Position numbers and translations under genes: made by a program. The notes beneath the pieces were generated by a model, which saw only the letters and a list, made by a program, of their open reading frames with translations, did not search any database and was not told the origin of the DNA. Positions 23,402 to 32,974 of a stretch of 37,390 bases of DNA are shown in pieces (position 1 is the stretch's first letter; every line of letters begins with the position of its first letter). The stretch comes from CAZZKG01 sp964654825 (GTDB lineage: Bacteria > Gemmatimonadota > CAZMKB01): contig CAZZKG010000036.1 of the NCBI GenBank assembly GCA_964654825.1, positions 1 to 37,390 on the forward strand, given 5' to 3'.

Positions 23402-24628
23402 ATGAAGACATCCGGATTTCTCGTATCCATGATCGTCGTTTTTACTGTCGCAGTGACGGCTTTCAGCGATCGGGCCGTCTGTGCACCCGGTGATACCACC
23501 TGGGTACGGACATTCGACCACGATTTCTACAACTGGGCGACGGCTCACACCGACACGTTCGAGTTCCCGGATACCTCGGTCAACTACAGCAAAATTCTCA
23601 TGTACTACACGATCGGCTGCCCATCAGCTCCGGGCGACTGTGATCCCTGGGATCGACTCGGGTACCTGCAGGTCCTGTTCGACACGGGGGAGGTGGACTC
23701 ACTCGGCGAACCCATCATCGAGCCGTTCGAGATAGCCCGGATCGTGACCCCGTATGACATCACGGGTGGCAATCGGCCCGACTCCTGCGCCTGGGAGTTC
23801 GATGTAACAGCTTATAAAATGTTTCTCCACGATACGGTAGTTCTCCGCAATTACATCGAGTCCTGGATTGGAGGCGACCGGGGCTGGCTGGCGACTATCG
23901 ACTTCGCTTTTGTCGAGGGAGTGCGTCAGTACGAACCGTTCAAGGTGGTCAACCTCTGGCAGGATTACTACGTTCTGTACGGTGATCCGGCGGAACCCAT
24001 CGAAGAGGTCCTCGATTCCCTCGTCGTCGACATCGATGAAGAAGCCGCCGGCGTGGGCCTCCGGGTCATCACCACCGGCCACGGCCAGGGGAACACCAAC
24101 AACTGCGCCGAGTTCTGTTCGAAAGAGCACACCATCTTCGTGGATGGTGATGAGTATTCCCACTTCCTCTGGCGCAGCGACTGTTCGCAGAACCCCTGTC
24201 ACCCCCAGGGGGGCACCTGGCAGTACCAGAGAGCGGGCTGGTGCCCCGGAAGTTCCGTCTACCCCTGGGATCTCAACATCACCCGATCGGTCACCCCCGG
24301 CGAGCCGGCCGTCCTTGATTACGATGTCGAATATTACGAGAATTTCTGCAGACCCACGAACCCGGACTGCGTCGACGGCGAGACCTGCCCCGACTGCGAC
24401 TACAACAGTACGGGACACACACCGCCGCACTACTCGGTCCAGGCCCAGCTGATCTTCTACCGGTACGTCGATCTGAGACCACCGCACAATGCTGTCCCGG
24501 AACAGTTGTTCGAATTTCCTGAAACAGAGGAGGACGGCTCCTCACGGAGAGATGGAGAAAAAAACAGGGATAAAGTACCGGTGGGTCTTCTCAACATGCT
24601 GCCTCTCTACCTGTACACGATCCCCTGA
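23402..24628 (+). CDS. Secreted PNGase F-like peptide-N-glycosidase
   Basis: The 408-residue protein has a signal peptide (about 1-27) and then the two jelly-roll domains of PNGase F. The enzyme cleaves the amide between N-glycan GlcNAc and Asn, converting Asn to Asp. The three residues known to matter in Flavobacterium PNGase F (Asp60, Glu118, Glu206) are all present: Asp84 in CDPWDR, Glu153 in NYIESW, Glu237 in NCAEFC. The cysteine-rich stretch SKEHTIFVDG, NPCHPQGGTW and RAGWCPG also matches the enzyme's second domain. A GGGAG site precedes the ATG by 7 nt. A roughly 45-residue charged tail (EEDGSSRRDGEKNRDK) after the last domain is atypical. The gene is 44 bp from the gap, so upstream partners are unseen. 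Confidence 0.9.
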   Translation: MKTSGFLVSMIVVFTVAVTAFSDRAVCAPGDTTWVRTFDHDFYNWATAHTDTFEFPDTSVNYSKILMYYTIGCPSAPGDCDPWDRLGYLQVLFDTGEVDSLGEPIIEPFEIARIVTPYDITGGNRPDSCAWEFDVTAYKMFLHDTVVLRNYIESWIGGDRGWLATIDFAFVEGVRQYEPFKVVNLWQDYYVLYGDPAEPIEEVLDSLVVDIDEEAAGVGLRVITTGHGQGNTNNCAEFCSKEHTIFVDGDEYSHFLWRSDCSQNPCHPQGGTWQYQRAGWCPGSSVYPWDLNITRSVTPGEPAVLDYDVEYYENFCRPTNPDCVDGETCPDCDYNSTGHTPPHYSVQAQLIFYRYVDLRPPHNAVPEQLFEFPETEEDGSSRRDGEKNRDKVPVGLLNMLPLYLYTIP

Positions 24629-24716
24629 ATCCACGCTTCCGGCGGGATAATGATTCAGCGGACCAGCCATTAAGTCTCTCCACATGTCACCGAAACCGGT
24701 CATTTCCTGTTTCTGC

Positions 24717-24745
24717 TTGAAAATACTGGTATTTGGTGATATTTT
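24717..24745 (+). promoter_or_regulatory. Probable sigma70-type promoter for the valS operon
   Basis: -35 TTGAAA (24717-24722), 17-nt spacer, -10 TATTTT (24740-24745), in an AT-rich patch about 115 nt before the valS start. No T-box signature is seen in the leader. Confidence 0.5.
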
Positions 24746-24863
24746 CTATATTATTATTTCGCAATCGTTCAATCTCCGGCAGAATTTCACATCCCGGAGG
24801 AACTGATTAAGGTCCCGGACACCAGTCTCAATTCAAAAAGAAACAGGAGAACCAGGTCGAACT

Positions 24864-27551
24864 ATGACAGAAAAGCCCGGAAAGCAGACCCAGACGGAAG
24901 ATTCCACTACCACTCTCTCCAAAGTGTACGATCCCTCTGAAGTCGAGAAGAAATGGTATGTGAACTGGATAGAGAAGGGATACTTCAAGGCGGATCCCGA
25001 TTCGGGGAAAACCCCGTATGTGATCGTTATACCACCGCCGAATGTAACCGGTATTCTTCACATGGGACATGCCCTCAACAACACGATTCAGGATATTCTC
25101 ATCAGATGGAAAAAACTGCAGGGCTTCGAGTCGCTCTGGGTTCCCGGTGTGGATCACGCCGGTATCGCGACACAGAATGTCGTCGAGAGGGACCTGGCGA
25201 AACGGGACCTCGACCGGCACAAACTCGGCCGGGACAAATTTGTCGAGGAAGTCTGGAAGTGGAAGGAGCACCACGGGGACCGGATAACGAGACAGCTCAA
25301 GAGGCTCGGCGCCTCCTGCGACTGGTCGAGGGAGCGTTTTACCATGGACGCGCGGCTCTCCCGGGCTGTTCGGGAGTCATTCGTCAGACTTTTCGACAAG
25401 GGGCTCATCTACCGCGGTAACTACATCATCAACTGGTGCCCAAGATGTGAGACGGCCCTCTCTGATGAGGAAGCGGAGCATGCCGAGGTCAAAGGCAAAC
25501 TCTACTACGTCCGCTATCCCTTCAAGGATGAGGAAGGCGGCCTGACTGTCGCCACCACCAGACCGGAGACCATGCTCGGTGATACCGCTGTCGCGGTCAA
25601 TCCCGAGGATGAGCGCTTTGCCTCCAGTATCGGCCGGACACTCATCCTCCCTCTGGTTGGTCGGGAGATCCCCATCATCGCGGATTCTTTCGTCAATCCG
25701 GAATTCGGCACCGGAGCGGTCAAAGTGACGCCCGCCCACGATCCGAACGATTTCGATATGGGAAAGCGGCACGGCCTTCCCTCTGTAAATGTGTTGAATC
25801 CCGATGCTACAACGAATGAGAATGCCGGTTCATATCAGGGCATGGACAGGTTTGCCTGCAGGGAGAAGGTCGTCGAAGATCTGAAAAACCTGGGACTCCT
25901 GGAGAATATCGAGGATCATCTGCACGCCGTCGGTCACTGTTACCGGTGCCACACCATGGTCGAACCCTACCTCTCGAACCAGTGGTTCGTCAGGATGAAG
26001 CCGCTCGCCGAGCCGGCTATCAGAGCAGTTCGCGACGGAAAGATACGAATACTTCCCGAAAGGTGGGAGAAGGTCTATTTCGAATGGATGGAGAACATCC
26101 GTGACTGGTGTATCTCCAGGCAGATCTGGTGGGGTCACAGGATCCCGATCTGGACCTGCGAATCCTGCGGGGAGGTCTTCTCGGGACTCGAGGATCCCAC
26201 GACATGCCGCAGCTGCTCCTCGACGGATATCCGTCAGGAAGAAGATGTCCTCGACACCTGGTTCTCCTCCTGGCTGTGGCCGTTTTCCACGCTCGGCTGG
26301 CCCGACGGCGGAAAGGATCTTGAGGTCTTCTATCCCACGGACACGCTGGTGACGGCTTCGGAAATTCTTTTTTTCTGGGTTGCACGCATGATCATGGCCG
26401 GTCTCGAGTTTATGGGGGAGATCCCGTTTTCGACGGTCATCATCCACGGCACGGTCCGTGATGAGACAGGGACAAAAATGAGCAAGTCTCTGGGAAACGC
26501 GATCGATCCGGAGGACATTATCGACAAGTTCGGAGCCGATGCCCTGCGATACAGTCTCATGAGTATCAGCGCTCCGGGTTCCGATGTCTACCTCTCCGAT
26601 GAGAAGTTCCACTTCGGGCGTAATTTCGCCAACAAGATCTGGAATGCCTCTCGGTTCCTGATGATGAATCTCGAGGGTGTGGAAATCGATCTCCAACGTG
26701 AACCGATGCCGGATGACGGCGGGGAGTTAGTCGACAGGTGGATCACGAGCAGGCTCCAGAAAACTCTCGCCGGGGTCATGGATGCTCTCGAAGGATACCG
26801 CTTCAACGAAGCGACCCTCGCGATTTACGGCTTCATGTGGCATGATTACTGTGACTGGTATCTCGAGCTCGTCAAGCCGTGTCTGACCGGCAGCGACGAA
26901 AACCTTCGCGGGCACAAAGGCTGGCGTGCGTGGTACATTCTCGAAAAAGTCCTCAGGATCCTTCACCCAGTCATGCCGTTCATTACCGAGGAGATTTACA
27001 ACACCATCCCGCACTCCGGGGCGTCGATCACCAATCAGGACTGGCCAGAACCGGTCGATTCCCTCATCGATGAGGAGGCGGAACGACAGATGTCGTATCT
27101 TCAGGATCTCACCGGAGCCCTTCTCAATATCAGGGGAGAGTACAACATTCACCCGGCGAAGACAGCCGAGGCGCACGTTGTGAGCTCGAGCCAGGAGAAC
27201 AGAGATGTCGTCTCCCTACACACCGGATATATTCGAACGATTGCCACGCTCCATCCCATCCATGTGCATACGGAGTTCGAGCCTGATTTCCCATGCGGCC
27301 AGACCGTTATCAGAGGTACCCAGGTATTTATTCCTCTGGAGGGCGTTGTCGATATCACCGTCGAGAGACAGAGGCTCCAGAAGGAGCTCGTCCGCCTGAC
27401 GAACCTTTACGAGAGAACCAGGAAGAAACTGTCGAACAGGGATTTCATGGGGAGGGCTCCGGAAGAAGTCATCCAGAAGGAAAAGGATAAAAGTAGAAAC
27501 TTTCTTGAGAACATTCAAAAGGTGACAAAACTTCTCGAGGGCCTTGAATGA
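24864..27551 (+). CDS. valS: Valyl-tRNA synthetase
   Basis: The 895-residue class I synthetase is full length. It charges tRNA-Val with valine in the cytoplasm and edits threonine. Motifs are HMGH (66-69, HIGH box) after PPPNVTGIL, the editing-domain TTRPETMLGDTAV and the KMSKS loop at 538-542 (KMSKS in TGTKMSKSLGN). The CP1 zinc-type CPRCE, an anticodon-binding helical domain and a C-terminal coiled coil (about 835-893) are all in place. The last codons overlap the next gene's ATG by 4 bp (ATGA), so an essential housekeeping gene and a secreted lipoprotein are co-translated. Confidence 0.98.
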   Translation: MTEKPGKQTQTEDSTTTLSKVYDPSEVEKKWYVNWIEKGYFKADPDSGKTPYVIVIPPPNVTGILHMGHALNNTIQDILIRWKKLQGFESLWVPGVDHAGIATQNVVERDLAKRDLDRHKLGRDKFVEEVWKWKEHHGDRITRQLKRLGASCDWSRERFTMDARLSRAVRESFVRLFDKGLIYRGNYIINWCPRCETALSDEEAEHAEVKGKLYYVRYPFKDEEGGLTVATTRPETMLGDTAVAVNPEDERFASSIGRTLILPLVGREIPIIADSFVNPEFGTGAVKVTPAHDPNDFDMGKRHGLPSVNVLNPDATTNENAGSYQGMDRFACREKVVEDLKNLGLLENIEDHLHAVGHCYRCHTMVEPYLSNQWFVRMKPLAEPAIRAVRDGKIRILPERWEKVYFEWMENIRDWCISRQIWWGHRIPIWTCESCGEVFSGLEDPTTCRSCSSTDIRQEEDVLDTWFSSWLWPFSTLGWPDGGKDLEVFYPTDTLVTASEILFFWVARMIMAGLEFMGEIPFSTVIIHGTVRDETGTKMSKSLGNAIDPEDIIDKFGADALRYSLMSISAPGSDVYLSDEKFHFGRNFANKIWNASRFLMMNLEGVEIDLQREPMPDDGGELVDRWITSRLQKTLAGVMDALEGYRFNEATLAIYGFMWHDYCDWYLELVKPCLTGSDENLRGHKGWRAWYILEKVLRILHPVMPFITEEIYNTIPHSGASITNQDWPEPVDSLIDEEAERQMSYLQDLTGALLNIRGEYNIHPAKTAEAHVVSSSQENRDVVSLHTGYIRTIATLHPIHVHTEFEPDFPCGQTVIRGTQVFIPLEGVVDITVERQRLQKELVRLTNLYERTRKKLSNRDFMGRAPEEVIQKEKDKSRNFLENIQKVTKLLEGLE

Positions 27552-28576
27552 CCTCCCTGCGGGGATATACCTCAATTTTCCTCTTCATATCCAGCCTGAT
27601 TTTTTATTCACTGCTGTCGTGTGGAAACCGTCTCCCTCCGCCGGGAGGGCCCGAGGACAAAGCGCCTCCCATAATTGTGGAATCCTCACCGTCGCTGGGA
27701 GATGTTGGAGTTGGAACAGCGGAAAAAGTGTCGATCGTGTTCGATGAGAAAGTTGACAGTGAATCCGCCCTCAAGGCGATCAGATTGTCCCCGGAACATA
27801 AGGACCTCAAAATTTCCGTGAAAGGCGAGAAGGTTGAACTCAGACCGGAGGATGGTCTGCTCCCGTCCACTACATATCAGGTAACCGTCAGTAACAGGCT
27901 TGCAGATGAACGGGGGAATAACTTTGCCGGACCGTTCACTTTCTACTTCTCTACCGGTGACGGCCTGGACAAAGGTCTCATCCGCGGGAAAGTTGATTTT
28001 CGCGACAAGAGAGCGCGGGGAGCTTATGTCGTGGCGCAGGCACTCCCGGAATCCGTGAGTTATTTCGTTCAGGCCGATTCATCCGGAAAGTACCGGCTGG
28101 ACCACCTGCCACAAAAAGGATTTTTCCTGCGTTCTTACCTGGACCAGAACGGCGACGAGAAGTACCGCTTCGCAGTTGAACCGGTCGATGAGCAGGAAGT
28201 CATACTCCTCGATGAGCCGCTCAAGATTGATTTTAATCTGATGGTAATCGACACCTCCCCTCCGGTACTCCAATCGGTAGAACCCGTCGATTCAGTCATG
28301 ATTAAACTCATTTTCGACGATCCGATGCATATCGAAACAGAAACGCTGTCAGCCGGTGCCTTCCAGTTATTCAATGAGAAGGATTCTACGATGATGGTGC
28401 CTGTCGTGTCCGCCGACCTCGACACCACAAATACCACAACCATATTTATGAGAGTGTCCTCACCACTCGAGGACGGTGAACGATACTGGCTACGACTCTC
28501 CGGTTTGAAAAATGAGAGGGGATTGATAGGCAAACCCCCTGACAACATGAAGAAATTTACATACTACGGGAGGTGA
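27548..28576 (+). CDS. Lipoprotein with Ig-like (Big_5/SbsA) domain and carboxypeptidase-regulatory-like domain
   Basis: The 342-residue product has a signal segment ending in a lipobox (LLSC, Cys25) followed by the PPPGGPEDKAPP stretch typical of a Bacteroidetes-type family of Ig-like lipoproteins. Residues about 40-135 are a Big_5-type Ig fold (VSIVFDEKVD, FTFYFSTGD). A beta-rich carboxypeptidase-regulatory-like segment follows (IRGKVDFRDKRARGAYVVAQ, about 140-215), and a second Ig-like region (about 230-342). It is likely anchored in the outer membrane; the function is unknown. It overlaps valS by 4 bp and precedes the propeller gene by 58 bp. Confidence 0.85.
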   Translation: MTSLRGYTSIFLFISSLIFYSLLSCGNRLPPPGGPEDKAPPIIVESSPSLGDVGVGTAEKVSIVFDEKVDSESALKAIRLSPEHKDLKISVKGEKVELRPEDGLLPSTTYQVTVSNRLADERGNNFAGPFTFYFSTGDGLDKGLIRGKVDFRDKRARGAYVVAQALPESVSYFVQADSSGKYRLDHLPQKGFFLRSYLDQNGDEKYRFAVEPVDEQEVILLDEPLKIDFNLMVIDTSPPVLQSVEPVDSVMIKLIFDDPMHIETETLSAGAFQLFNEKDSTMMVPVVSADLDTTNTTTIFMRVSSPLEDGERYWLRLSGLKNERGLIGKPPDNMKKFTYYGR

Positions 28577-28634
28577 ACCCTCTCGAGCTATAGGTGTAGT
28601 ATCAGAAAGTACATTCCTCGTACGGGAGGATAAT

Positions 28635-30893
28635 ATGAGATATACAGTTGTCCTGCTCCTGCTGGTAGTGTTATCGCCCTCTGTTCTGGATGCAGGCTGG
28701 GAATTGTTTACGAACAAGAACACCATCAATGATATTCTGGTTGACCCGGTTCGGGGTGTGGTCTACCTCTCGAGCGGAGGCGGGCTGGTTGAAATCTCTC
28801 CCTCCCCGGATACCGTCATTACCTACAAAACTACCATTGAAGGACTGGCAAGTACTGATCTGAATTGTGTTTCTCTGGACTCATCAGGAAATCTCCTGCT
28901 CGGTTCTGCTACGCGCGGTATGACGATACTATTCTCGGATGGTGAGGTACGCAATTACAGTACCTTCGACGGGCTTCCCTCCGATGAAGTTCTCTGTGTC
29001 ATGGCGGGTGATGGAGATTTCTGGGTGGGTACGACTGCGGGAGCAGTGCAAATGGAGCTCGAAGGCAAAAACGTCAACCGCAAAAGCGCAATTTATTTTG
29101 GAGATCCTTTCGAATACGAAGTCCGGGATTTCTCGATCGACGATACCGATGTGTGGTTCGCCACATCCGAAGGACTGTGGCTGCTTGACGGTGAAGAACT
29201 GAAGTCCTGGAGCGTCGGAGAGGGGCTCCTGGATGTTTCGGTAAGAGACATCCTCGCCGTTTCGGGTGATTCACTCCTCATCGCGACAGATTCGGGTGTA
29301 CAGGCCTTCCTTCCGGCCGACGGTCAGTTTTTCGATCTTTCCAGCGGTCTCAGTACGAGTGATGCGAAACAGGTGAGAGAGCTGTCGCTTCTCGACGGAG
29401 ACCTCTGGACGGCGACTGCGGGTGGTGTGTTCCACTACAGTACGGGTTCGATGACCTGGGTGGATGAGACCCTGGATCTATCAAGCCGTGATGTGCTCTC
29501 GATCGCTTTCGATCTCTCCGGGGTACCGCTCGTCGGCATGGAGAGAAAAGGTGTTGCCAGACGAAGGGAAGGGGGGTGGGAGAGTCTCGAATTTCCCGGT
29601 CCGCTCGTCAATTCACTCGATAAGGTGGCGGTCGATGAGAGGGGTGTGGCGTGGGCGTCTTCATGGTCGGTTTCGGCGTCTCAGGCAGGAATTTTCCGGT
29701 ATGACGGCGAGACTGTTCAAAACTACACGTCGGATAACAGCGGGTTACTGTACAATCTGGCGAGCTCGCTGACCATTGCCCCCGACGGAGCTGTATGGAT
29801 TGGGAGCCCCTGGTACTCGAGCGGCGGTTCCGGCATCTCGGTTCTCCATGACGGCGGTACACCGGATCTGGATGATGACACCTGGATTACGAAGGAAGGT
29901 ACCGTTAGCGGTCTCTCGGGAGACGCCCTCAGGAACGGTATAGTCTTCAAAGGCAGCGGTGAGGCCTGGGCGGCGAGCTGGAACCAGGAGGACTACGGAC
30001 TTCCTGGAGGCCTCGATGTGATATCTTATCAGGACACGACGTTCACCTTCAGGTCATTCGGAGAGCTCGTCGAAGGACGGAGGATCCAGGCGATGGCGAT
30101 CGATCCGCAGGGTGACCTCTGGATCGGCTACATCAACACCGGCATGGATGTGTTCGTCCTGAGGCCGGTCACAACCGGTGGCGACAGCCTGTTTTTCACC
30201 ATCGATCCGGATGGGATTTACCTTGCCGGTGAGACGATCACCGACCTCGAGGTGGACAGTAAAGGCCACCTGTGGATCTGTACGACTTCCGGCGTGACCG
30301 AGCTTGATTACGCCGGTGACCCGGTGAACTCTTCCGGGTTCACGTGGAAGAGTTTCACCATGGACAACAGCCCGCTGCCCGATGTCCAGGTGAATGCCGT
30401 TTCCTTCCAGGGGGGACGATTCGTGTGGTTCGCGACTCCATCAGGTGCAGCACTGTACGACAGAGAGCTCGATAAGTGGGAGGTCTATAATCAGGACAAC
30501 AGTCCGTTGCCTTCTGAGAATGTGAAGGATGTTTATGTCGATGAGAACTCGACCGCCGTCTGGTTCGCGACGGAGGGAGGCCTCGTGAAATTCGACCTCC
30601 TCGGCGACGAGCCCGGCATAAGTCAATCGGGGAAGGTCATCGTCGCTCCAAATCCATACCTGCCCGGTGAAGATCCACGTGGCGTCAAGCTCCTGATGCT
30701 CAAACCGGGGACCGGGATTGACATTTTTGACATCAGTGGAAAGCACGTGGTTCACCTCGATGCACAATCCGATGCCGTACTGTGGGATGCCAGGGACTCA
30801 TCAGGTAAAAATGTGGCGAGCGGGGTGTACCTTGTCGTAGCAAGATCTCCTGACGGAACTATCGGCAGGGGAAAGATCGCCATTGTTCGGTGA
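28635..30893 (+). CDS. Secreted propeller protein with FlgD/T9SS-tail-like C-terminal domain
   Basis: The 752-residue protein has a signal peptide (about 1-20) and repeated two-component-regulator-type propeller blades (Reg_prop): LPSDEVLCV-x-x-GDGDFWVGTTAGAV, DTDVWFATSEGL, GDLWIGYINTG, GHLWICTTSG, TAVWFATEGGL. This layout resembles PorZ-like proteins of the type IX secretion system. The last 85 residues (VIVAPNPYLPGEDP...IDIFDISGKHV...LWDARDSSGKNVASGVYLVV) form a FlgD-Ig/T9SS type A tail-like domain. A GGGAGG site lies 6 nt from the ATG. It is likely surface-exposed, with an adhesive or sorting role; no sensor kinase region is present. Confidence 0.85.
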   Translation: MRYTVVLLLLVVLSPSVLDAGWELFTNKNTINDILVDPVRGVVYLSSGGGLVEISPSPDTVITYKTTIEGLASTDLNCVSLDSSGNLLLGSATRGMTILFSDGEVRNYSTFDGLPSDEVLCVMAGDGDFWVGTTAGAVQMELEGKNVNRKSAIYFGDPFEYEVRDFSIDDTDVWFATSEGLWLLDGEELKSWSVGEGLLDVSVRDILAVSGDSLLIATDSGVQAFLPADGQFFDLSSGLSTSDAKQVRELSLLDGDLWTATAGGVFHYSTGSMTWVDETLDLSSRDVLSIAFDLSGVPLVGMERKGVARRREGGWESLEFPGPLVNSLDKVAVDERGVAWASSWSVSASQAGIFRYDGETVQNYTSDNSGLLYNLASSLTIAPDGAVWIGSPWYSSGGSGISVLHDGGTPDLDDDTWITKEGTVSGLSGDALRNGIVFKGSGEAWAASWNQEDYGLPGGLDVISYQDTTFTFRSFGELVEGRRIQAMAIDPQGDLWIGYINTGMDVFVLRPVTTGGDSLFFTIDPDGIYLAGETITDLEVDSKGHLWICTTSGVTELDYAGDPVNSSGFTWKSFTMDNSPLPDVQVNAVSFQGGRFVWFATPSGAALYDRELDKWEVYNQDNSPLPSENVKDVYVDENSTAVWFATEGGLVKFDLLGDEPGISQSGKVIVAPNPYLPGEDPRGVKLLMLKPGTGIDIFDISGKHVVHLDAQSDAVLWDARDSSGKNVASGVYLVVARSPDGTIGRGKIAIVR

Positions 30894-30920
30894 ATAACAA
30901 CCAGGAGAGGGACTATCCAC

Positions 30921-31871
30921 ATGCCCAGAAAAAAAGTGCTGCTGACGGGAGGAGGAGGGTTCATCGGAACCCATCTGGCCGAGCGTCTGCTTAAAACATA
31001 CCGGGTCGTCATCTACGATAACTTTTTCCGGGATTCTCTGAAACATGTCGATTTCAGGGATCATCCCGACCTCGAGGTCGTCGAGGGAGACGTTCTTGAT
31101 CTGGACAGGCTCAGGGAAGCGATGAAGGGATGTTCGATCGTTCTGCATCTCGCCGCGATCACCGGGATTGACACCGTGGTTCTGAAGCCGACGAGGACCA
31201 TTACGGTAAACCTCGTCGGGACGTTTAACGTGCTCGAGACGGCGACACGGCTGGGGGGTTGCGATAAATTCATCGATTTTTCGACCAGTGAAGTGTTCGG
31301 GAGTCTTGCGTACAAACTGGACGAGAGTGATAAAACTCTCATGGGGGCCGTCGGCGAAGCGAGATGGACATATGCTGTGAGCAAGCTCGCGGCGGAGCAT
31401 CTTTCCTACAGTTATTTCAAAGAACACGGACTCCCCGTCGTGACGGTCCGCCCGTTCAATATCTACGGGCCGGGTCAGACAGGTGAAAGCGCGATCCACA
31501 TATTCATCAAGCATGCACTAAAGGACGAGAGAATGGAGATCCACGGTGATGGAGATCAGATCCGGTCATGGTGCTACATCGACGATTTTGTCAATGGTGT
31601 CATGCTCGCTCTCGAAAGCAGGGAGGCTGATGGAGAGGTTTACAACCTTGGAAACCCACGGGGGACCATAACGATTTACAGTCTTGCCCTGACTATCAAG
31701 AGGGTCCTCGAGTCACGTTCGGCAGTTGATTTCGTACCGAAGGACTATGTCGATGTCGAACTCAGGATCCCCAGTATCGAGAAGGCGAGGACCATACTGG
31801 GCTTCGAACCGAAGATCGATCTGGAGGAGGGGATAAAGAGAACGGCCCAGTGGTACCGGAGGAGGATGTGA
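30921..31871 (+). CDS. NAD-dependent epimerase/dehydratase (extended SDR) acting on nucleotide sugar
   Basis: The 316-residue protein has the Rossmann GGGGFIGTH (10-18), an acidic dinucleotide-end strand (VVIYDNF), the catalytic STSEVFG (Ser/Thr 121-123) and Tyr151-x3-Lys155 (TYAVSK), and NIYGPGQ further on. These are extended SDRs that epimerise, oxidise or dehydrate NDP-sugars, for example UDP-glucuronate decarboxylase/4-epimerase types. It is the first gene of the sugar operon: AGGAGAGG precedes the ATG, and its stop overlaps the aminotransferase start (GTGA). The exact reaction cannot be fixed, but with an aminotransferase next it may supply the 4-keto sugar. Confidence 0.9.
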   Translation: MPRKKVLLTGGGGFIGTHLAERLLKTYRVVIYDNFFRDSLKHVDFRDHPDLEVVEGDVLDLDRLREAMKGCSIVLHLAAITGIDTVVLKPTRTITVNLVGTFNVLETATRLGGCDKFIDFSTSEVFGSLAYKLDESDKTLMGAVGEARWTYAVSKLAAEHLSYSYFKEHGLPVVTVRPFNIYGPGQTGESAIHIFIKHALKDERMEIHGDGDQIRSWCYIDDFVNGVMLALESREADGEVYNLGNPRGTITIYSLALTIKRVLESRSAVDFVPKDYVDVELRIPSIEKARTILGFEPKIDLEEGIKRTAQWYRRRM

Positions 31872-32974
31872 AGGTAAGACTCGTTTCGATCAAAACCGGT
31901 GGCGGGACCGCACGCATGCTCGAGGAGGTCCTGGAAAGCGGATATCTCGTTCAGGGAGAGAAAGTACGTCAGCTGGAAGAGAGTCTCGCCCGATTTCTGC
32001 GTGTCGGGGAAGCGGTTGCGGTGAGCTCCGGTACTGCAGCACTCCACCTCGCTCTCATGTCACTGGGTCTCGGTAAGGGAGATACCGTTCTCGTCCCGGC
32101 ATACACGTTCCCATCGACTGCAAACGTCGTCGAGCGCCTTGGAGCTTCTGTCAGGTTCGTCGATGTTGGTCTCGATACCTTCAACATCGAGGTACCTGAC
32201 CTGATATCGAAATATGACAGTAGCTGCCGCTGTGTCATTCCGGTTCACCTCTTCGGGGTCCCGGCCGATATGGATCCGATCCTCGAATTCGCACAGGAAC
32301 AGGAACTTTATGTCCTGGAGGATGCCGCCTGTGCCCTCGGGGCTTCATACAGGGGGCGTCTGTGCGGGACGATGGGTGATGCTGGATGTTTCAGCTTCCA
32401 TCCGAGAAAGATCCTCACAACGGGTGAGGGAGGGTTGATCATTTCGGGCAGGAGCGAATTAATAGATCAAGTGAGAAGCGCGAGGGATCACGGTTTCGTC
32501 AGAGCCGGGGAAATGGCCGATATCGAGACACCCGGTTTGAACTACCGCATGAGCGAACTGCACGCCTCGGTCGGAATCGCCGGTCTCGATAAACTCGAGG
32601 AGGAACTCGGTGCCAGAGAACATCTCGCCTCGGTGTACGATACGAGATTCGAAGGTGTGTCGGGTCTCGTAAAACAGAAGGTTCCCGAAGGAGCCCTTAG
32701 GGTGTACCAGTCTTACACCGTCCTGCTGCCTCCGGGTTCTTCGAGAGGACAGGTAATCTCCGGTCTGTCGCAGATGGGAGTCGAATCTACGGTTGGTACA
32801 TACGCGGTACATCTGCTTTCATATTACAGGGACAAGTACAACATATCACCCGATCTGTATCCGCACGCCGCTCTTCTGAGTGAAAGGTCCCTGACCCTCC
32901 CTCTCCATTCATCCATGAGCAATGACGACGTCTGCTACGTCACCGATTGCCTCGAAAAGGTCCTCTCGATATGA
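31868..32974 (+). CDS. DegT/DnrJ/EryC1/StrS family sugar aminotransferase
   Basis: GTG 31868 is chosen because it overlaps the previous stop as GTGA and GGAGG lies 5 nt upstream, giving 368 residues. The PLP-dependent fold is clear: VSSGTAALHLAL, VPAYTFPSTAN, VIPVHLFG, LEDAACALGASYRG with Asp152 to PLP, and the Schiff-base Lys181 in FHPRKILTTGEGG. Family members transfer an amino group from glutamate to an NDP-keto sugar. The partners around it (epimerase upstream, formyltransferase downstream) point to synthesis of an N-formylated amino sugar. Confidence 0.93.
   Translation: MKVRLVSIKTGGGTARMLEEVLESGYLVQGEKVRQLEESLARFLRVGEAVAVSSGTAALHLALMSLGLGKGDTVLVPAYTFPSTANVVERLGASVRFVDVGLDTFNIEVPDLISKYDSSCRCVIPVHLFGVPADMDPILEFAQEQELYVLEDAACALGASYRGRLCGTMGDAGCFSFHPRKILTTGEGGLIISGRSELIDQVRSARDHGFVRAGEMADIETPGLNYRMSELHASVGIAGLDKLEEELGAREHLASVYDTRFEGVSGLVKQKVPEGALRVYQSYTVLLPPGSSRGQVISGLSQMGVESTVGTYAVHLLSYYRDKYNISPDLYPHAALLSERSLTLPLHSSMSNDDVCYVTDCLEKVLSI

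Noticed and set aside
24629..24863. T-box riboswitch in front of valS
   Set aside because: No conserved T-box sequence or specifier-loop arrangement was seen; only a promoter is supportable.
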